Source of the DNA: Bacteriovorax stolpii
Lineage (GTDB): Bacteria; Bdellovibrionota; Bacteriovoracia; Bacteriovoracales; Bacteriovoracaceae
Assembly (NCBI GenBank): GCA_945860895.1
Contig: CAMASK010000002.1
Span: 48,084-112,083 of the forward strand
Length of the DNA: 64,000 bases
Reading direction: 5' to 3'
Position 1 is the first letter of the stretch, and each line of letters starts with the position of its first letter. The translations under genes were made by a program, and so were the position numbers. Positions 8,901 through 18,107 of the stretch are shown here, piece by piece. Below the pieces are notes generated by a model, which saw nothing but the letters and a program-made list of their open reading frames with translations, was not told where the DNA came from and did not search any database.

Positions 8901-10667
8901 TTAAGCCTTATCGCAATTTTCGCGGATCTTATCTTCAATAATTTTAACTTTTTTAAGGGCATTTATTTTCTTGGCCGCCAAATCGCCCTCAGTTTCTCTT
9001 ACCATCACATAGAATTTTATTTTAGGTTCCGTGCCTGATGGTCTGAGGAATAACTTATTGCCGCTAGCAAAAGTAAAACTTAGAACATTACTTTTTGGCA
9101 ATGCAATTGCCTTATTGGATTTCAAACGAATATCAGTCGAAATTAGCGTTTCATAATCTTCTTTGGCAATAATCTCTTCACCAGCAAATTGAGTTTCTGG
9201 ATAGTTTCTAAAAAACTCCATAATGCGGGTAATTTTCTGAGCTCCGGCCATGCCTTCATAGTCCTGAGATAACAATGATTCATAATAGAATCCATATTTG
9301 GCATAGATATCATCAAGAACATCTACCAGATTTTTTCCCTGAAGCTTGAAATATAAAGCAACTTCAGACATAAGCGCCATTGAGCTAACCCCATCTTTGT
9401 CACGGCATTCTTTATGAGGCATGTACCCAAAAGATTCTTCAGAGGCAAAAACAAAATTAAAACCTGTCTTTTTAATTTCATGATCGTGGATCAATCCGGC
9501 CATCCATTTGAAGCCGGTGAGAGTATCTTGTACAATTCCACCGAAAGATTCGACAATGGCATTTTGTAGAGGGGAAGTTACGATTGATTTAATAACCAGA
9601 GCATTTTCAGGAAGTGTTTTTTGTTCAGTTTTCTTTTTGAAAATATAGTACAGCATGAGAATGGCAATTTGATTTCCATTTAAAATTGCTGCTTCACCTT
9701 TCACGTTTACCACAACTCCTAAACGATCTCCATCAGGATCAGTTCCATAGACGATATCAGCATTGGTTGCGAGCATCTTATCGATTGCAAGCTTCAAAGC
9801 TTTAGGATCTTCTGGATTAGGTGATTTCACTGTAGGGAAATTTCCATCCGGTGTTGCCTGCTCAGAAATAGAATGAATTGTAGTAAAACCCAAGCGCTGA
9901 CTAATCTCCAGGCAGGGAACTAATCCTGTACCATGTAGGGCAGTATAAACAATGGATAACTCTGAACCATGTTTTTTTACCAGAGCAGAATCTTGAATCA
10001 CTTTTTTTTCAATAACTTTATAAAAAGCATCCTCCACTTTTTCATCTGTCCAGGCAGCTAGACCTTTTGCTCGAGCTTCTTCAAAAGGCATGTATTTAAT
10101 CTCATTCCAGTCAGTCAGATCGTTGTAGGCATTGATAATTTCTTTATCAACAGGTGGAACAACTTGCGCCCCATCATTCCAGAATGCTTTGAATCCGTTG
10201 TAAATAGGTGGATTGTGGGAAGCAGTGATCATAATCCCGGCCTGGGCCTTGTAGTAGCGAACTCCAAAAGAGAGCATAGGAGTTGGTGTCAGAACTCTGT
10301 AAACGTAAGCCTTAATTCCATTGGCCGCAAAAACTCCTGCAGCTTCCAGAGCAAATTCTTTGGAGTTGTGTCTTGAATCATAGGAAATAACAGCAGATGA
10401 AGAGTGACCGAAATTTTTAACAACCATCTGACACAGGGCTTGAGTTGCGCGCCTTACATTGTATTTATTCATGCGGTTTTGTCCCATGCCCATAGGAGCA
10501 CGAAGTCCACCCGTTCCAAACTCCAAATCACGATAAAATCTTTCAGTTAATTCAAGTTCATTGGCAGGAAGATCGGCGAGTAAGTGTGCAATTTCCGCTC
10601 GGTCAGTTTCACTGAAATAAGTGTTTGAACCCCATAGTCTGGCTTTTTCGATGATTTTTTGGTCCAT
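8901..10667 (-). CDS. Phosphoglucomutase/phosphomannomutase family enzyme
   Basis: This 588-residue alpha-D-phosphohexomutase interconverts hexose-1- and hexose-6-phosphates. Signatures are GTGGLRAPMGMGQNRMN near residue 51, the phosphoserine loop ITASHNPPIYNGFKAFW, the metal-binding DPDGDRLGV loop, the sugar-binding ASEESFGY and the C-terminal phosphate loop RPSGTEPKIKFY. The size and GTGGLRAPMG motif fit the long PgcA/PGM2-like branch rather than short GlmM or PMM/PGM proteins. The substrate (glucose-1-P, phosphoribose or deoxyribose-1-P) cannot be read from the sequence. GAGAGGAT lies just before the start. queC follows in the same direction. Confidence 0.9.
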   Translation of the reverse strand: MDQKIIEKARLWGSNTYFSETDRAEIAHLLADLPANELELTERFYRDLEFGTGGLRAPMGMGQNRMNKYNVRRATQALCQMVVKNFGHSSSAVISYDSRHNSKEFALEAAGVFAANGIKAYVYRVLTPTPMLSFGVRYYKAQAGIMITASHNPPIYNGFKAFWNDGAQVVPPVDKEIINAYNDLTDWNEIKYMPFEEARAKGLAAWTDEKVEDAFYKVIEKKVIQDSALVKKHGSELSIVYTALHGTGLVPCLEISQRLGFTTIHSISEQATPDGNFPTVKSPNPEDPKALKLAIDKMLATNADIVYGTDPDGDRLGVVVNVKGEAAILNGNQIAILMLYYIFKKKTEQKTLPENALVIKSIVTSPLQNAIVESFGGIVQDTLTGFKWMAGLIHDHEIKKTGFNFVFASEESFGYMPHKECRDKDGVSSMALMSEVALYFKLQGKNLVDVLDDIYAKYGFYYESLLSQDYEGMAGAQKITRIMEFFRNYPETQFAGEEIIAKEDYETLISTDIRLKSNKAIALPKSNVLSFTFASGNKLFLRPSGTEPKIKFYVMVRETEGDLAAKKINALKKVKIIEDKIRENCDKA

Positions 10668-10783
10668 AATTCAATCCTCTCGTATTTAGTCATTCAAGCT
10701 AACTGGGCAATCAGGGAAATGTCAAAAATAATGCAAGGCAAACAACTTGATAGTTCTGTCATAGATTATTAGTATAGGGGGCT

Positions 10784-11032
10784 ATGGCGAACGCAAAAAA
10801 TAAACATCCAAAAAATATCCCCGGAGCCTACTACTGCACTGATCCTGATGATGACGGAGGCGAGGGCTGTATTGCTTGCAACGTCTGTTACTCAGGAGCC
10901 CCTGAGTTCTTCGCAGAAGATGATAACGGAAATGCTTATGTGAAGAAACAACCTACAACACCTGATGAAATTGCTCTATGTATTGAGCAGATGGACGCTT
11001 GTCCTGTAAACTCTATCGGCAAGAACGGATAG
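10784..11032 (+). CDS. Single-cluster ferredoxin
   Basis: This 82-residue acidic electron carrier has CIACNVC (Cys-x2-Cys-x2-Cys) near residue 30 and the matching CPV near residue 74, enough to bind one [4Fe-4S] cluster. The segment YYCTDPDDDGGEGC before it adds another Cys. It is a free-standing gene with GGGGG just before the ATG, possibly a very short leader. The redox partner is not evident from neighbours, although window enzymes such as QueG need low-potential electrons. Confidence 0.9.
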   Translation: MANAKNKHPKNIPGAYYCTDPDDDGGEGCIACNVCYSGAPEFFAEDDNGNAYVKKQPTTPDEIALCIEQMDACPVNSIGKNG

Positions 11033-11107
11033 TCTTTTTTTCTCTCAACTCTTACTCTTTTCCCTTTAAACTATTGATACATAGTTTCTTTTCAAAAGGG
11101 AGTTTGA

Positions 11108-12391
11108 ATGAATCCTACTGTCATCGAGCTTTCGGCGTCGATCATCTTTGGTCTTGCCGTGCTCCACACATTTTTGGTGAGTAAATTTGCCAAGATCGCT
11201 CACCATTATCCAAAAGGTTCAATGGGCGAAAACTTTTTTCACTTTATGGCCGAAGTTGAAGCCGTGTTCGGTTTGTGGGCCATTCCCTTTATTCTGATTA
11301 TCCTGAGTGTTGAAGGGGTTCATGGCTCTGTTGCTTACCTTGAGTCATTGGATTTCACTGAACCAGGATTTGTATTTGTGATTATGGCCATGGCAGGAAC
11401 GAGACCAGTTATTAAATTAGCTGAAAAAATCATTGTCCTGATTTCTAACGTTATTCCGCTTCCAAAAAAGATGTCATTTTATCTAACAACTATGGTGATG
11501 GGTCCACTGCTTAGTTCATTTATTACTGAGCCAGCGGCCATGACTGTGACTGCTATTATTCTTTTGAAAAACTTCTACTCAAAAGGCGACATGAGTAAAA
11601 AGTTTATGTACGCAACAATTGGTCTTCTTTTTGTGAATGTTTCAATTGGTGGTACTCTTTCTCACTTTGCTGCGCCTCCGGTTTTGATGGTTGCCAGTAA
11701 ATGGGGGTGGGGTCTTGGTCACATGTTTACTAATTTCGGATATAAAGCCGCTATTTCTTGTTTGATAAGTGCTCTTTGTTTCACATTCATTTTCAAAAAA
11801 GATCTAGCTGGTGATTTCAGCTTACGTGCTGATAATACTGAAAAAATGCTTCCTCCTTGGTGGGTTACTTTTATTCACGTTATCTTTTTAGGTTTAGTTG
11901 TATTAAGCGCTCACCACATGGTGGTGTTCATGGGTCTTCTTCTCTTCTTTCTTGGATTCACTACAGTGACAAAAGAATTCCAGGATGAAGTTCAGGTAAA
12001 ATCCTCTCTCATGGTTGGATTCTTCCTTGCCGGTTTGATCGTTTTGGGAACTCCACAAAAATGGTGGTTGCAGCCTCTAATCACAAGTCTTTCTGATCAA
12101 GTTCTCTATTTTGGTGCAACTGGTTTGACTGCTATTACAGATAATGCGGCACTAACTTATCTTGGTTCTTTAGTTGAATTAACTGATTCTGCAAAATATT
12201 TCTTGGTGGCCGGTGCCGTAACTGGTGGTGGTTTAACAGTTATTGCCAATGCCCCAAATCCTGCAGGATTTGGGATCCTTAAAGATTCTTTTGGAGAGGA
12301 TGGTATCACTCCAGCTGGTCTATTCATGGGGGCCTTATTCCCAACATTTATTGCCATTCTTTGTTTTGAATTATTGCCTAGTCTTGGCTAA
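11108..12391 (+). CDS. Putative Na+/H+ antiporter (PF07399-like)
   Basis: This 427-residue inner-membrane protein has about eleven hydrophobic segments. Conserved-looking patches are GTRPVIKLAEKII, LSSFITEPAAMTVTAIIL, GGTLSHFAAPPVLMVA and ITDNAALTYLGSL, and VIANAPNPAGFGIL near the C-terminus. This pattern (paired half-repeats with TEPAAMT and TDNAALT) matches the family annotated as putative Na+/H+ antiporters in the ion-transporter superfamily. AAAGGGAG lies upstream of the ATG. It is monocistronic and ends at a strong terminator. Ion specificity is not demonstrable here. Confidence 0.75.
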   Translation: MNPTVIELSASIIFGLAVLHTFLVSKFAKIAHHYPKGSMGENFFHFMAEVEAVFGLWAIPFILIILSVEGVHGSVAYLESLDFTEPGFVFVIMAMAGTRPVIKLAEKIIVLISNVIPLPKKMSFYLTTMVMGPLLSSFITEPAAMTVTAIILLKNFYSKGDMSKKFMYATIGLLFVNVSIGGTLSHFAAPPVLMVASKWGWGLGHMFTNFGYKAAISCLISALCFTFIFKKDLAGDFSLRADNTEKMLPPWWVTFIHVIFLGLVVLSAHHMVVFMGLLLFFLGFTTVTKEFQDEVQVKSSLMVGFFLAGLIVLGTPQKWWLQPLITSLSDQVLYFGATGLTAITDNAALTYLGSLVELTDSAKYFLVAGAVTGGGLTVIANAPNPAGFGILKDSFGEDGITPAGLFMGALFPTFIAILCFELLPSLG

Positions 12392-12394
12392 GAT

Positions 12395-12418
12395 AAGGGC
12401 CCTGCGGGGCCCTTTTTT
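12395..12418 (+). terminator. Rho-independent terminator after the antiporter gene
   Basis: AAGGGCCC at 12395-12402 pairs with GGGCCCTT at 12407-12414 around TGCG, followed by a T-run. It is GC-rich and perfect. Confidence 0.95.
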
Positions 12419-12454
12419 ATTAAAACTTTAATTAATCCAACAGTTGTCACTAAA

Positions 12455-13507
12455 ATGGGAAAAATCTTTTTTGAGATTTATCCTGCTTTTAATATCAAAC
12501 GCTTTCAAAAAAACACTTCAGATACCGGTAAGCTGGAACTTAAAGAGCGGGTTAAATTATTAACTCATGGACTTAAGTGTGAGCTGCCAGAAAATTATTC
12601 TGAGGCAATCCCTATCATTCAAAAAGTGCTGGCGAAAAAAAGTTTGAGCGGTTTTGAGCTATGGCCGGTATCTGAATATATCGGTCAATTTGGTACAAAA
12701 CATTTTAAAGAATCATTTGAGGCCATGTACTTACTAACCCAGCAGTTTACTTCAGAGTTTGCCATCAGACCTTTTCTTTTGAAAGATCATGCTCAGGTTC
12801 TGAAGATCCTGAAAAAATACACAAAAGATAAAAATGTTCACGTCCGCCGCTGGGTTTCTGAAGGGAGTCGTCCTATTTTGCCATGGGGTGGAAAGCTAGC
12901 AGCCTTTATTTTAAATCCAGAACTCACTCTTGATCTACTTGAAGCCTTGAAATATGACGATGAACTTTACGTGAGAAAGAGTGTAGCCAATCATTTAAAT
13001 GACATCTCCAAGAATCATCCGGAAGTTGTGATTAGACTTCTCATTAGGTGGAGTAAAGAAGCACCGGAAAATCAAAAAAATAAAATTGAATGGATCACGA
13101 GACATGCCCTGAGAGTACTCATCAAAAAAGGACATCCAGGAGCCTTGGGGCTCATGGGAGCAGGGAAAAAGGTTGAGATCAAGTTTCATAGGCTAAAGCT
13201 TAATGCAAAAAAATTTAATTTAGGAAATACCTTAGAGTTCGAAATTGTTCTCTCATCTAGTGCTAAGAAAAAACAGAAAATCATTGTAGATTATTTAATC
13301 CATTTTCAGAAGGCCAACGGGAAAACGACGCCCAAGGTTTTCAAATTCAAAACGCTGGAGCTGGATCCGGGTGAAAAACTCATACTGACAAAAAAGCATA
13401 AGCTAAAAAAAATCAGTACGATGACTTTCTACAAAGGGTTACATGGAATTAGTATTCAGATTAATGGAAAAATTTATGCCTTGGCTTCATGGATGTTTCA
13501 TCCATAA
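12455..13507 (+). CDS. DNA alkylation repair protein, HEAT-like (AlkC/AlkD type)
   Basis: This 350-residue all-helical protein resembles the bacterial HEAT-repeat alkylpurine glycosylases. The hallmark is NVHVRRWVSEGSRPILPWG near residue 125 (family: RR..SEG.RP.LPW), followed by YVRKSVANHLNDISKNHPE and IEWITRHALRVLIKKGHPGAL, which are typical HEAT units of AlkC/AlkD. The C-terminal ~110 residues are beta-rich (VEIKFHRLKLNAKKFNLGNT), as in AlkC proteins with an extra Ig-like domain. No Shine-Dalgarno sequence is obvious before the ATG, which lies 37 bases after the preceding terminator. It removes N3/N7-alkylpurines if the family assignment holds. Confidence 0.8.
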   Translation: MGKIFFEIYPAFNIKRFQKNTSDTGKLELKERVKLLTHGLKCELPENYSEAIPIIQKVLAKKSLSGFELWPVSEYIGQFGTKHFKESFEAMYLLTQQFTSEFAIRPFLLKDHAQVLKILKKYTKDKNVHVRRWVSEGSRPILPWGGKLAAFILNPELTLDLLEALKYDDELYVRKSVANHLNDISKNHPEVVIRLLIRWSKEAPENQKNKIEWITRHALRVLIKKGHPGALGLMGAGKKVEIKFHRLKLNAKKFNLGNTLEFEIVLSSSAKKKQKIIVDYLIHFQKANGKTTPKVFKFKTLELDPGEKLILTKKHKLKKISTMTFYKGLHGISIQINGKIYALASWMFHP

Positions 13508-13518
13508 AGCCAAAGTGA

Positions 13519-14595
13519 TTAGAAGAGAATTTCTTTTACCGGATGCATCCAACCTTGCGGACCATCATTTCGCCCGGATTGAATACCTATGAGTTTTTCA
13601 CGCAGCTGCATGGATATTTTACCATTGCCGTCTTTAACTTCGTAGACCCGGCCGTTTTTATCCAGAAAAGAACTTATGGGACAAATTACTGAAGCAGTTC
13701 CGCAAACGAAAGCCTCAGTACATTTACCACTCACGATGTCCTGAAGAAGTTTATCGATAGGGAGTTTGGTTTCCACGACTTTGATATTTTCATGACGAGC
13801 TAATTCCAGAATTGATTTCCGAGTGATTCCATCTAAAATAGTATCAGTCATTTCTGGAGTGTGTAGCTCTCCATCAATAATCGCCATAAAATTCATCCCA
13901 GACATTTCTTCAACATATTGATGAGATTCATCTAACCATAAAGTCTGATCACAGCCGGCCTGAGTTGTTCTGGTATAGGACTGAAGACTAGCAGCATAAT
14001 TACCACCAGTTTTAGCGAAACCAATTCCACCATGAGCGGCACGAATGTCATCTCTTTCTATGTAAACTTTTACAGAATCACCAGAGAAGTAAGCTCCTGA
14101 AGGTGAAGCGATGATAACGAATAAAAATTGCTTAGATGGTTTAATACCTAAACCAACTTCAGTCGCAATCATGAAAGGTCTTAAATAAAGTGATTCTCCA
14201 AGGCGCCTTGGTACCAGATTCTTACAGTATGCGGTGATCACATCACAGGCATTCAAAAATTGAGCTTCAGGAATTTCCGGCATCGACATTCGTCGTGCCG
14301 ATTGATTGAAGCGTCGGGCATTCTGCTCAGGACGAAACATGGCTATTTGATCGTTAGGTTGCCTGAAGGCTTTCATGCCTTCAAATATTTCCTGACCGTA
14401 ATGGAGAACTTTAGTACAAGGATCTAGGGCGATCGGACCATAGGGAAGGAGATCAAAGCGCTGCCATTCACCATTATCATAAATCGCTTCGATCATGACT
14501 GGGGCGACATGCTTTCCGAAGGCTAGATTTGTATCGGGTAAAACGAACTTTTTGACCCGCTCCACTGCTTCCGGATGTATTTCCACTTTCTTCAT
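13519..14595 (-). CDS. ilvE: Branched-chain amino acid aminotransferase
   Basis: This 358-residue PLP enzyme of fold type IV performs the last step of Val/Leu/Ile synthesis or the first of their breakdown. Family markers are LHYGQEIFEGMKAFR, the region around GGNYAASL that carries the PLP lysine (FAKTGGNYA), VEEMSGMNFM, GITRKSILELA and GTASVICPIS. The length and N-terminus match the ~360-residue bacterial/eukaryotic BCAT type. AGAGGAC precedes the ATG. It is convergent with the alkylation repair gene, with only 11 bases between stops. Confidence 0.95.
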   Translation of the reverse strand: MKKVEIHPEAVERVKKFVLPDTNLAFGKHVAPVMIEAIYDNGEWQRFDLLPYGPIALDPCTKVLHYGQEIFEGMKAFRQPNDQIAMFRPEQNARRFNQSARRMSMPEIPEAQFLNACDVITAYCKNLVPRRLGESLYLRPFMIATEVGLGIKPSKQFLFVIIASPSGAYFSGDSVKVYIERDDIRAAHGGIGFAKTGGNYAASLQSYTRTTQAGCDQTLWLDESHQYVEEMSGMNFMAIIDGELHTPEMTDTILDGITRKSILELARHENIKVVETKLPIDKLLQDIVSGKCTEAFVCGTASVICPISSFLDKNGRVYEVKDGNGKISMQLREKLIGIQSGRNDGPQGWMHPVKEILF

Positions 14596-14655
14596 AATGT
14601 CCTCTGTGTGAGATGCCGATAGTGAATATATGCTTAAAAATCATGGATTTCAACG

Positions 14656-15402
14656 ATGAAAAACCTTAGAAACCTAACTCTTTCTTCAGGTATTGCGCTC
14701 CTAATTACAGCTATTTGTATGTTGTTTTTAGGACTTACTTCCAAAGAAAACTCACCCGGCCTTTACCGTTTTCTTCTCCTTTTAGGAGGCGACGTGGTAA
14801 ACGGAGGATATGTACAGAGTGTGACCTACTTAGCCTTTTTTTGGGCCTGGTTTGAAGTGCGTGAAAAATTGAAAGTCATTGCTCGTGAACGTCGTGCATT
14901 CAAACTTAATTTAATTCCCACTAATGATAAGCATGTGTTCATGCCACAAGATATTAATAATCTAAAATTTAAAATTATTGAGTTTGAAAAAAAAGATAAA
15001 TACATTTTGAGTGATCTTTTAAAAAAGGCTTGCACACAATTTCGAACTTCTGGATCATTGGCCGAATTAATCGCTATTGTTAGTATTCAAATCGAAGTCT
15101 CTCAAGAAAAAGCAGAAGGTGATCAATCAGTGATTCGTTATTTGACCTGGGTAATTCCATCTGTAGGATTTGTAGGAACGGTTATCGGTATTTCTCAGGC
15201 ACTGATCGTCGCCAATTCCGGCGACATGGAAAAAATCACAACTCTCTTAGGAGTTGCATTCGATACAACATTAGTGGCACTTATCCTTTCGATAATTATT
15301 ATGTGGTTTGTGCATCAGTTACAGGAAGAAACAGATCGTTTTCATTCTGACTTGAAAGAATTCATCATTGAAAATTTAATTAATAAGATTGAGTTGCCAT
15401 GA
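14656..15402 (+). CDS. MotA/TolQ/ExbB-family proton-channel subunit
   Basis: This 248-residue membrane protein has TM segments at about residues 7-27, 52-66, 170-190 and 200-220. The last two form the family core: YLTWVIPSVGFVGTVIGISQ and TLLGVAFDTTLVALILSIII match the PxxGxxGTVxG and L..A..TT..aL signatures of MotA, TolQ and ExbB. A cytoplasmic helical domain lies between the first and second TM pairs, as in the family. The stop overlaps the next gene's start by 4 bases (ATGA), so the two are one unit. The expected MotB/ExbD partner is replaced by a VWA protein. Ribosome binding site is weak. Confidence 0.85.
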   Translation: MKNLRNLTLSSGIALLITAICMLFLGLTSKENSPGLYRFLLLLGGDVVNGGYVQSVTYLAFFWAWFEVREKLKVIARERRAFKLNLIPTNDKHVFMPQDINNLKFKIIEFEKKDKYILSDLLKKACTQFRTSGSLAELIAIVSIQIEVSQEKAEGDQSVIRYLTWVIPSVGFVGTVIGISQALIVANSGDMEKITTLLGVAFDTTLVALILSIIIMWFVHQLQEETDRFHSDLKEFIIENLINKIELP

Positions 15403-16220
15403 GAAAAAGAAGACCAATTGAAGTCTTTTCAATTTCCTTCCTAGATCTTCTTAGCGGAGCCTTAGGTGCTGTCATTATTTTATATGTGGCCATACCAAAA
15501 AAAATCGCTGAGCAAGCGCCTAAAAATGATTCTATCAATGAAGTTTTGGTTCAAAGTTTAAAAAAAACTGAAGCCGAATTGGCCCAAGTAAAAGCTCAGT
15601 TAGCAGAAACTTCAAAAAAACTTGTCTTGGCAGATATTGCAAAAAATGAGGGAAAGTCTGGTGGAAAAAATCTGGATATTGGTTTTAAATTCAAAGGCAA
15701 AGAAATTCTTTTCATCATTGATACTTCATACAGCATGATTGAAGAAGACCGTATGGGGCAAGTGAAAGCCGGCATGAAAATGCTCATTACTTCGCTAGCT
15801 CCAGAATACAGAATTGAAGTTATTCATTATCCTTTAGGCGAAAGGGCACCATTTAAAACATTATGGGGAGTGCCAAAAGGGAATACCTTAATCAATCAGA
15901 TGGATGTTTTTGATTTCATCTATGCATTGCGACCTTCCGGAGGTACACCCACGCGGAATGTGCTTCTTTTTGCCTTGGAAAATTATGAATCTATCAGTGA
16001 CATAGTGCTACTCACTGATGGTGCACCTACTTTTCATAATTCAAATAAAAAAGACGACATTTATGAAATTATGAACGTCGTTAGGAAAAAAAATCATCAT
16101 AAAGTACAAATTAACTGTATTGGTGTGGGATCTGAAATGACTAAAGATAAGACAAGTGATCGTTATAAATTTCTAAGTTTGTTGGCAGGAGAAACCGGTG
16201 GTTTTTTTGTTGGGTTCTAA
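15399..16220 (+). CDS. Membrane-anchored VWA-domain protein, partner of the MotA-like subunit
   Basis: This 273-residue protein starts with one TM segment (FSISFLDLLSGALGAVIILY) carrying an Asp at the place where MotB/ExbD carry their proton-binding Asp. A short coiled coil follows (about residues 45-80), then a von Willebrand A domain. The metal-ion adhesion site is intact: DTSYS in FIIDTSYSM, Thr in PSGGTPTR, and Asp in LLTDGAPT. Topology should put the VWA domain in the periplasm. Coupling with the MotA-like gene suggests an ion-driven stator whose output acts through VWA-mediated binding. The substrate is unknown. Confidence 0.8.
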   Translation: MRKRRPIEVFSISFLDLLSGALGAVIILYVAIPKKIAEQAPKNDSINEVLVQSLKKTEAELAQVKAQLAETSKKLVLADIAKNEGKSGGKNLDIGFKFKGKEILFIIDTSYSMIEEDRMGQVKAGMKMLITSLAPEYRIEVIHYPLGERAPFKTLWGVPKGNTLINQMDVFDFIYALRPSGGTPTRNVLLFALENYESISDIVLLTDGAPTFHNSNKKDDIYEIMNVVRKKNHHKVQINCIGVGSEMTKDKTSDRYKFLSLLAGETGGFFVGF

Positions 16221-16814
16221 TCAAGTTAAGGGAGTTGGTAGTAGCCCATTTCTCTTCATTATCACTTTCAAATTTGAGTAGTCTTTTTGAACAACACTAT
16301 AGATCCATGGTCGTAGTTTATCTTTTGCAATAAACTCATTAAGAATTTTATTGGCAGAAGATTTACCCAAATAAAATATCAATCCCTCATATTCCAAATA
16401 ACAAATGGCAAGATGGATATAGGTTTCATTTTCCGGTTTTTTTGGATAAATCTTTCTAAGTTCCTTGAGAACTTGTCTGAATTGAATTTGATTTTTACCG
16501 GCCCACCAATGAAACTGTTCATGAATAAAACTTGCCAGTAATTTTTGAGGATGTTCTGCAAAGTTAGTGTTTAAAGTCAGAATTGGGTGCGCATGGTTTA
16601 GCGCCCTGGATTGTATATTGACTTTATTGGTGAAAAGCAGCGGCGATAAATCATAGACCTGAAGAAAATGTTCTAGATTTTGTCTGGTCATCGCGGTCCA
16701 TTTATCTGGATTGAATTCAGAAATATTTAAATAAGCCCCTGGAGTCTGAATATCTAAAGGAGCGCTAGTGCATCCACTGAGTAGCAAGAAGATTAAGATC
16801 ATTAAATATTTCAT
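16221..16814 (-). CDS. Lipoprotein with HExxH motif
   Basis: The chosen ATG (16812-16814) gives a 197-residue lipoprotein, MKYLMILIFLLLSGCTSAP, with lipobox LSGC. An upstream in-frame ATG at 16847 would put 11 charged residues ahead of the signal peptide, so I reject it. The middle contains ASFIHEQFHWWAGK, an HExxH zinc-protease motif, and a possible third ligand in ICYLEYEGLIFYLG (Glu about 40 residues later). This is suggestive of a zincin but I do not recognise the family. It is convergent with the VWA gene; the two stop codons abut. Confidence 0.65.
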   Translation of the reverse strand: MKYLMILIFLLLSGCTSAPLDIQTPGAYLNISEFNPDKWTAMTRQNLEHFLQVYDLSPLLFTNKVNIQSRALNHAHPILTLNTNFAEHPQKLLASFIHEQFHWWAGKNQIQFRQVLKELRKIYPKKPENETYIHLAICYLEYEGLIFYLGKSSANKILNEFIAKDKLRPWIYSVVQKDYSNLKVIMKRNGLLPTPLT

Positions 16815-16942
16815 GTTCTTATGTTCATGGAGAATAGTCCTTTTCACAACTAGAAGTTCAGTTGAATAAATTAGTCAGGCATAAACGAATAGGTTGAAGA
16901 GATAAAATTGAGTAAAATATCAAAAAATCATCCGAGGTAAAA

Positions 16943-17680
16943 ATGAAGTTCTTATTCTGGATCACCCTTACTGCATTGTCAGCATGTACACAAATGAACA
17001 AAAAATCAGAACCACAAATTGTGCCCATACATGTTAGCAATGAGCAGATCAAATCATGCATTGATTATCAAAAGACCACGCTGGATAAAGCTTATCGAGT
17101 CGTCAAAAAGAAAACTGGTTCTGAAATCATTTTTGAAGACCGGTCAAAAGATGCCAGAAAATTTTTAGCTAATTTTGATCAGACCAAAGGATTGGTTAAG
17201 CCCAAGGCGCAACTTGTCCAAAATATTCTTGCCAGCTGTAATCCGGAATTGATCAAGCAATTTGACCAGGAATACAAGCGACTCAGTGACTGTTCGCTCC
17301 TTTTTTCTGAGCTAAATTATTTTCAGTCTCTTGCAGAAGGAATGAGAAAGTACTCTTGGCCAATTGATTTGAAATTAGAAGCAAAAAAAGTTGCACTCGA
17401 CTATGTGGCCTATTTCACTGAAGGAAACTATCCACTTCTGAACCGATTAGTCGCTTTAAGTGTTTTGGATGAACTTAGTGTCAATCAAGTGATTAATAAA
17501 GATTTGCATCCTGAAATAAAACAATTGATGCAGGATTCACGCAACTATGTTGAGGGACTACGTTCCAAGCTGAACAACGAGCCAAAATTAACTTGTAATG
17601 GGCTGGATGTTATCCGCGATGAGTTGAATTATTCAAAGTCAGTTGGCGGAAAGTTGAAAGAGTTTCTTAAGAGAATCTAA
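16943..17680 (+). CDS. Lipoprotein, paralogue of the gene at 18,963-19,697
   Basis: This 245-residue lipoprotein has signal MKFLFWITLTALSACTQ with lipobox LSAC. The helical C-terminal half (ELNYFQSLAEGMRKYSWP, ALDYVAYFTEGNYPLLNRLV) aligns by eye with KFFRGLIYGMTQYNW and LSYLNYLAKSEDSLMEILLA in the lipoprotein gene on the opposite strand 2 kb away; both end with a Cys-containing helix (KLTCNGLDVIRDE versus AMTCEKATDFYTKE). They are divergent paralogues of an unrecognised family. CGAGG lies upstream of the ATG. Confidence 0.75.
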   Translation: MKFLFWITLTALSACTQMNKKSEPQIVPIHVSNEQIKSCIDYQKTTLDKAYRVVKKKTGSEIIFEDRSKDARKFLANFDQTKGLVKPKAQLVQNILASCNPELIKQFDQEYKRLSDCSLLFSELNYFQSLAEGMRKYSWPIDLKLEAKKVALDYVAYFTEGNYPLLNRLVALSVLDELSVNQVINKDLHPEIKQLMQDSRNYVEGLRSKLNNEPKLTCNGLDVIRDELNYSKSVGGKLKEFLKRI

Positions 17681-17766
17681 AAACATGCTTTTATCAACGC
17701 CTTGAGCGTGGAATAAAAGTCATCTCTTCTATAGCTTCTGGTTGAGGCCATCAACCGGGAGCTTAA

Positions 17767-18100
17767 ATGAAGCCTTTCATAATCATTTTTTTATATTCTC
17801 TTCTTTTTGTTTCGCAAATCAAAAAAATGATTCATTTAGTACTCGTTTGCATGATCGACTGGCGATTGCCGCAATCAAATGTCAGGAAAATGAAACTACG
17901 GCATCTATTGATCAAGAGATGTGGGTAGATTATACCTGCGCAGATGATGAATGGTTAATGGTGGTCGACAATTTAAATCGATACGACGACAACATTTCTT
18001 GTACGGATATTCCTGTCATGCCGAAGTCCGGTGGGTTTTCAGAAGATATTGGGTTCGTTTTGATTTAAACGGAGTTGGAGAAGTTACTCTAAAAAAATGA
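17767..18100 (+). pseudogene. Small secreted protein broken by two apparent -1 frameshifts
   Basis: Three successive reading frames make one sensible protein. The ATG at 17767 starts a signal peptide (MKPFIIIFLYSLLF). The next frame continues FANQKNDSFSTRLHDRLAIA and IKCQENETTASIDQEMWVDY to about 18050. The third frame ends RFDLNGVGEVTLKK with TGA at 18098-18100. Each switch corresponds to one lost base, the first in a T-rich run near 17795-17815, the second near 18045-18060. It is either a pseudogene or two sequencing errors. The next gene starts 7 bases later. No family recognised. Confidence 0.5.
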
Positions 18101-18107
18101 GGTGTCG

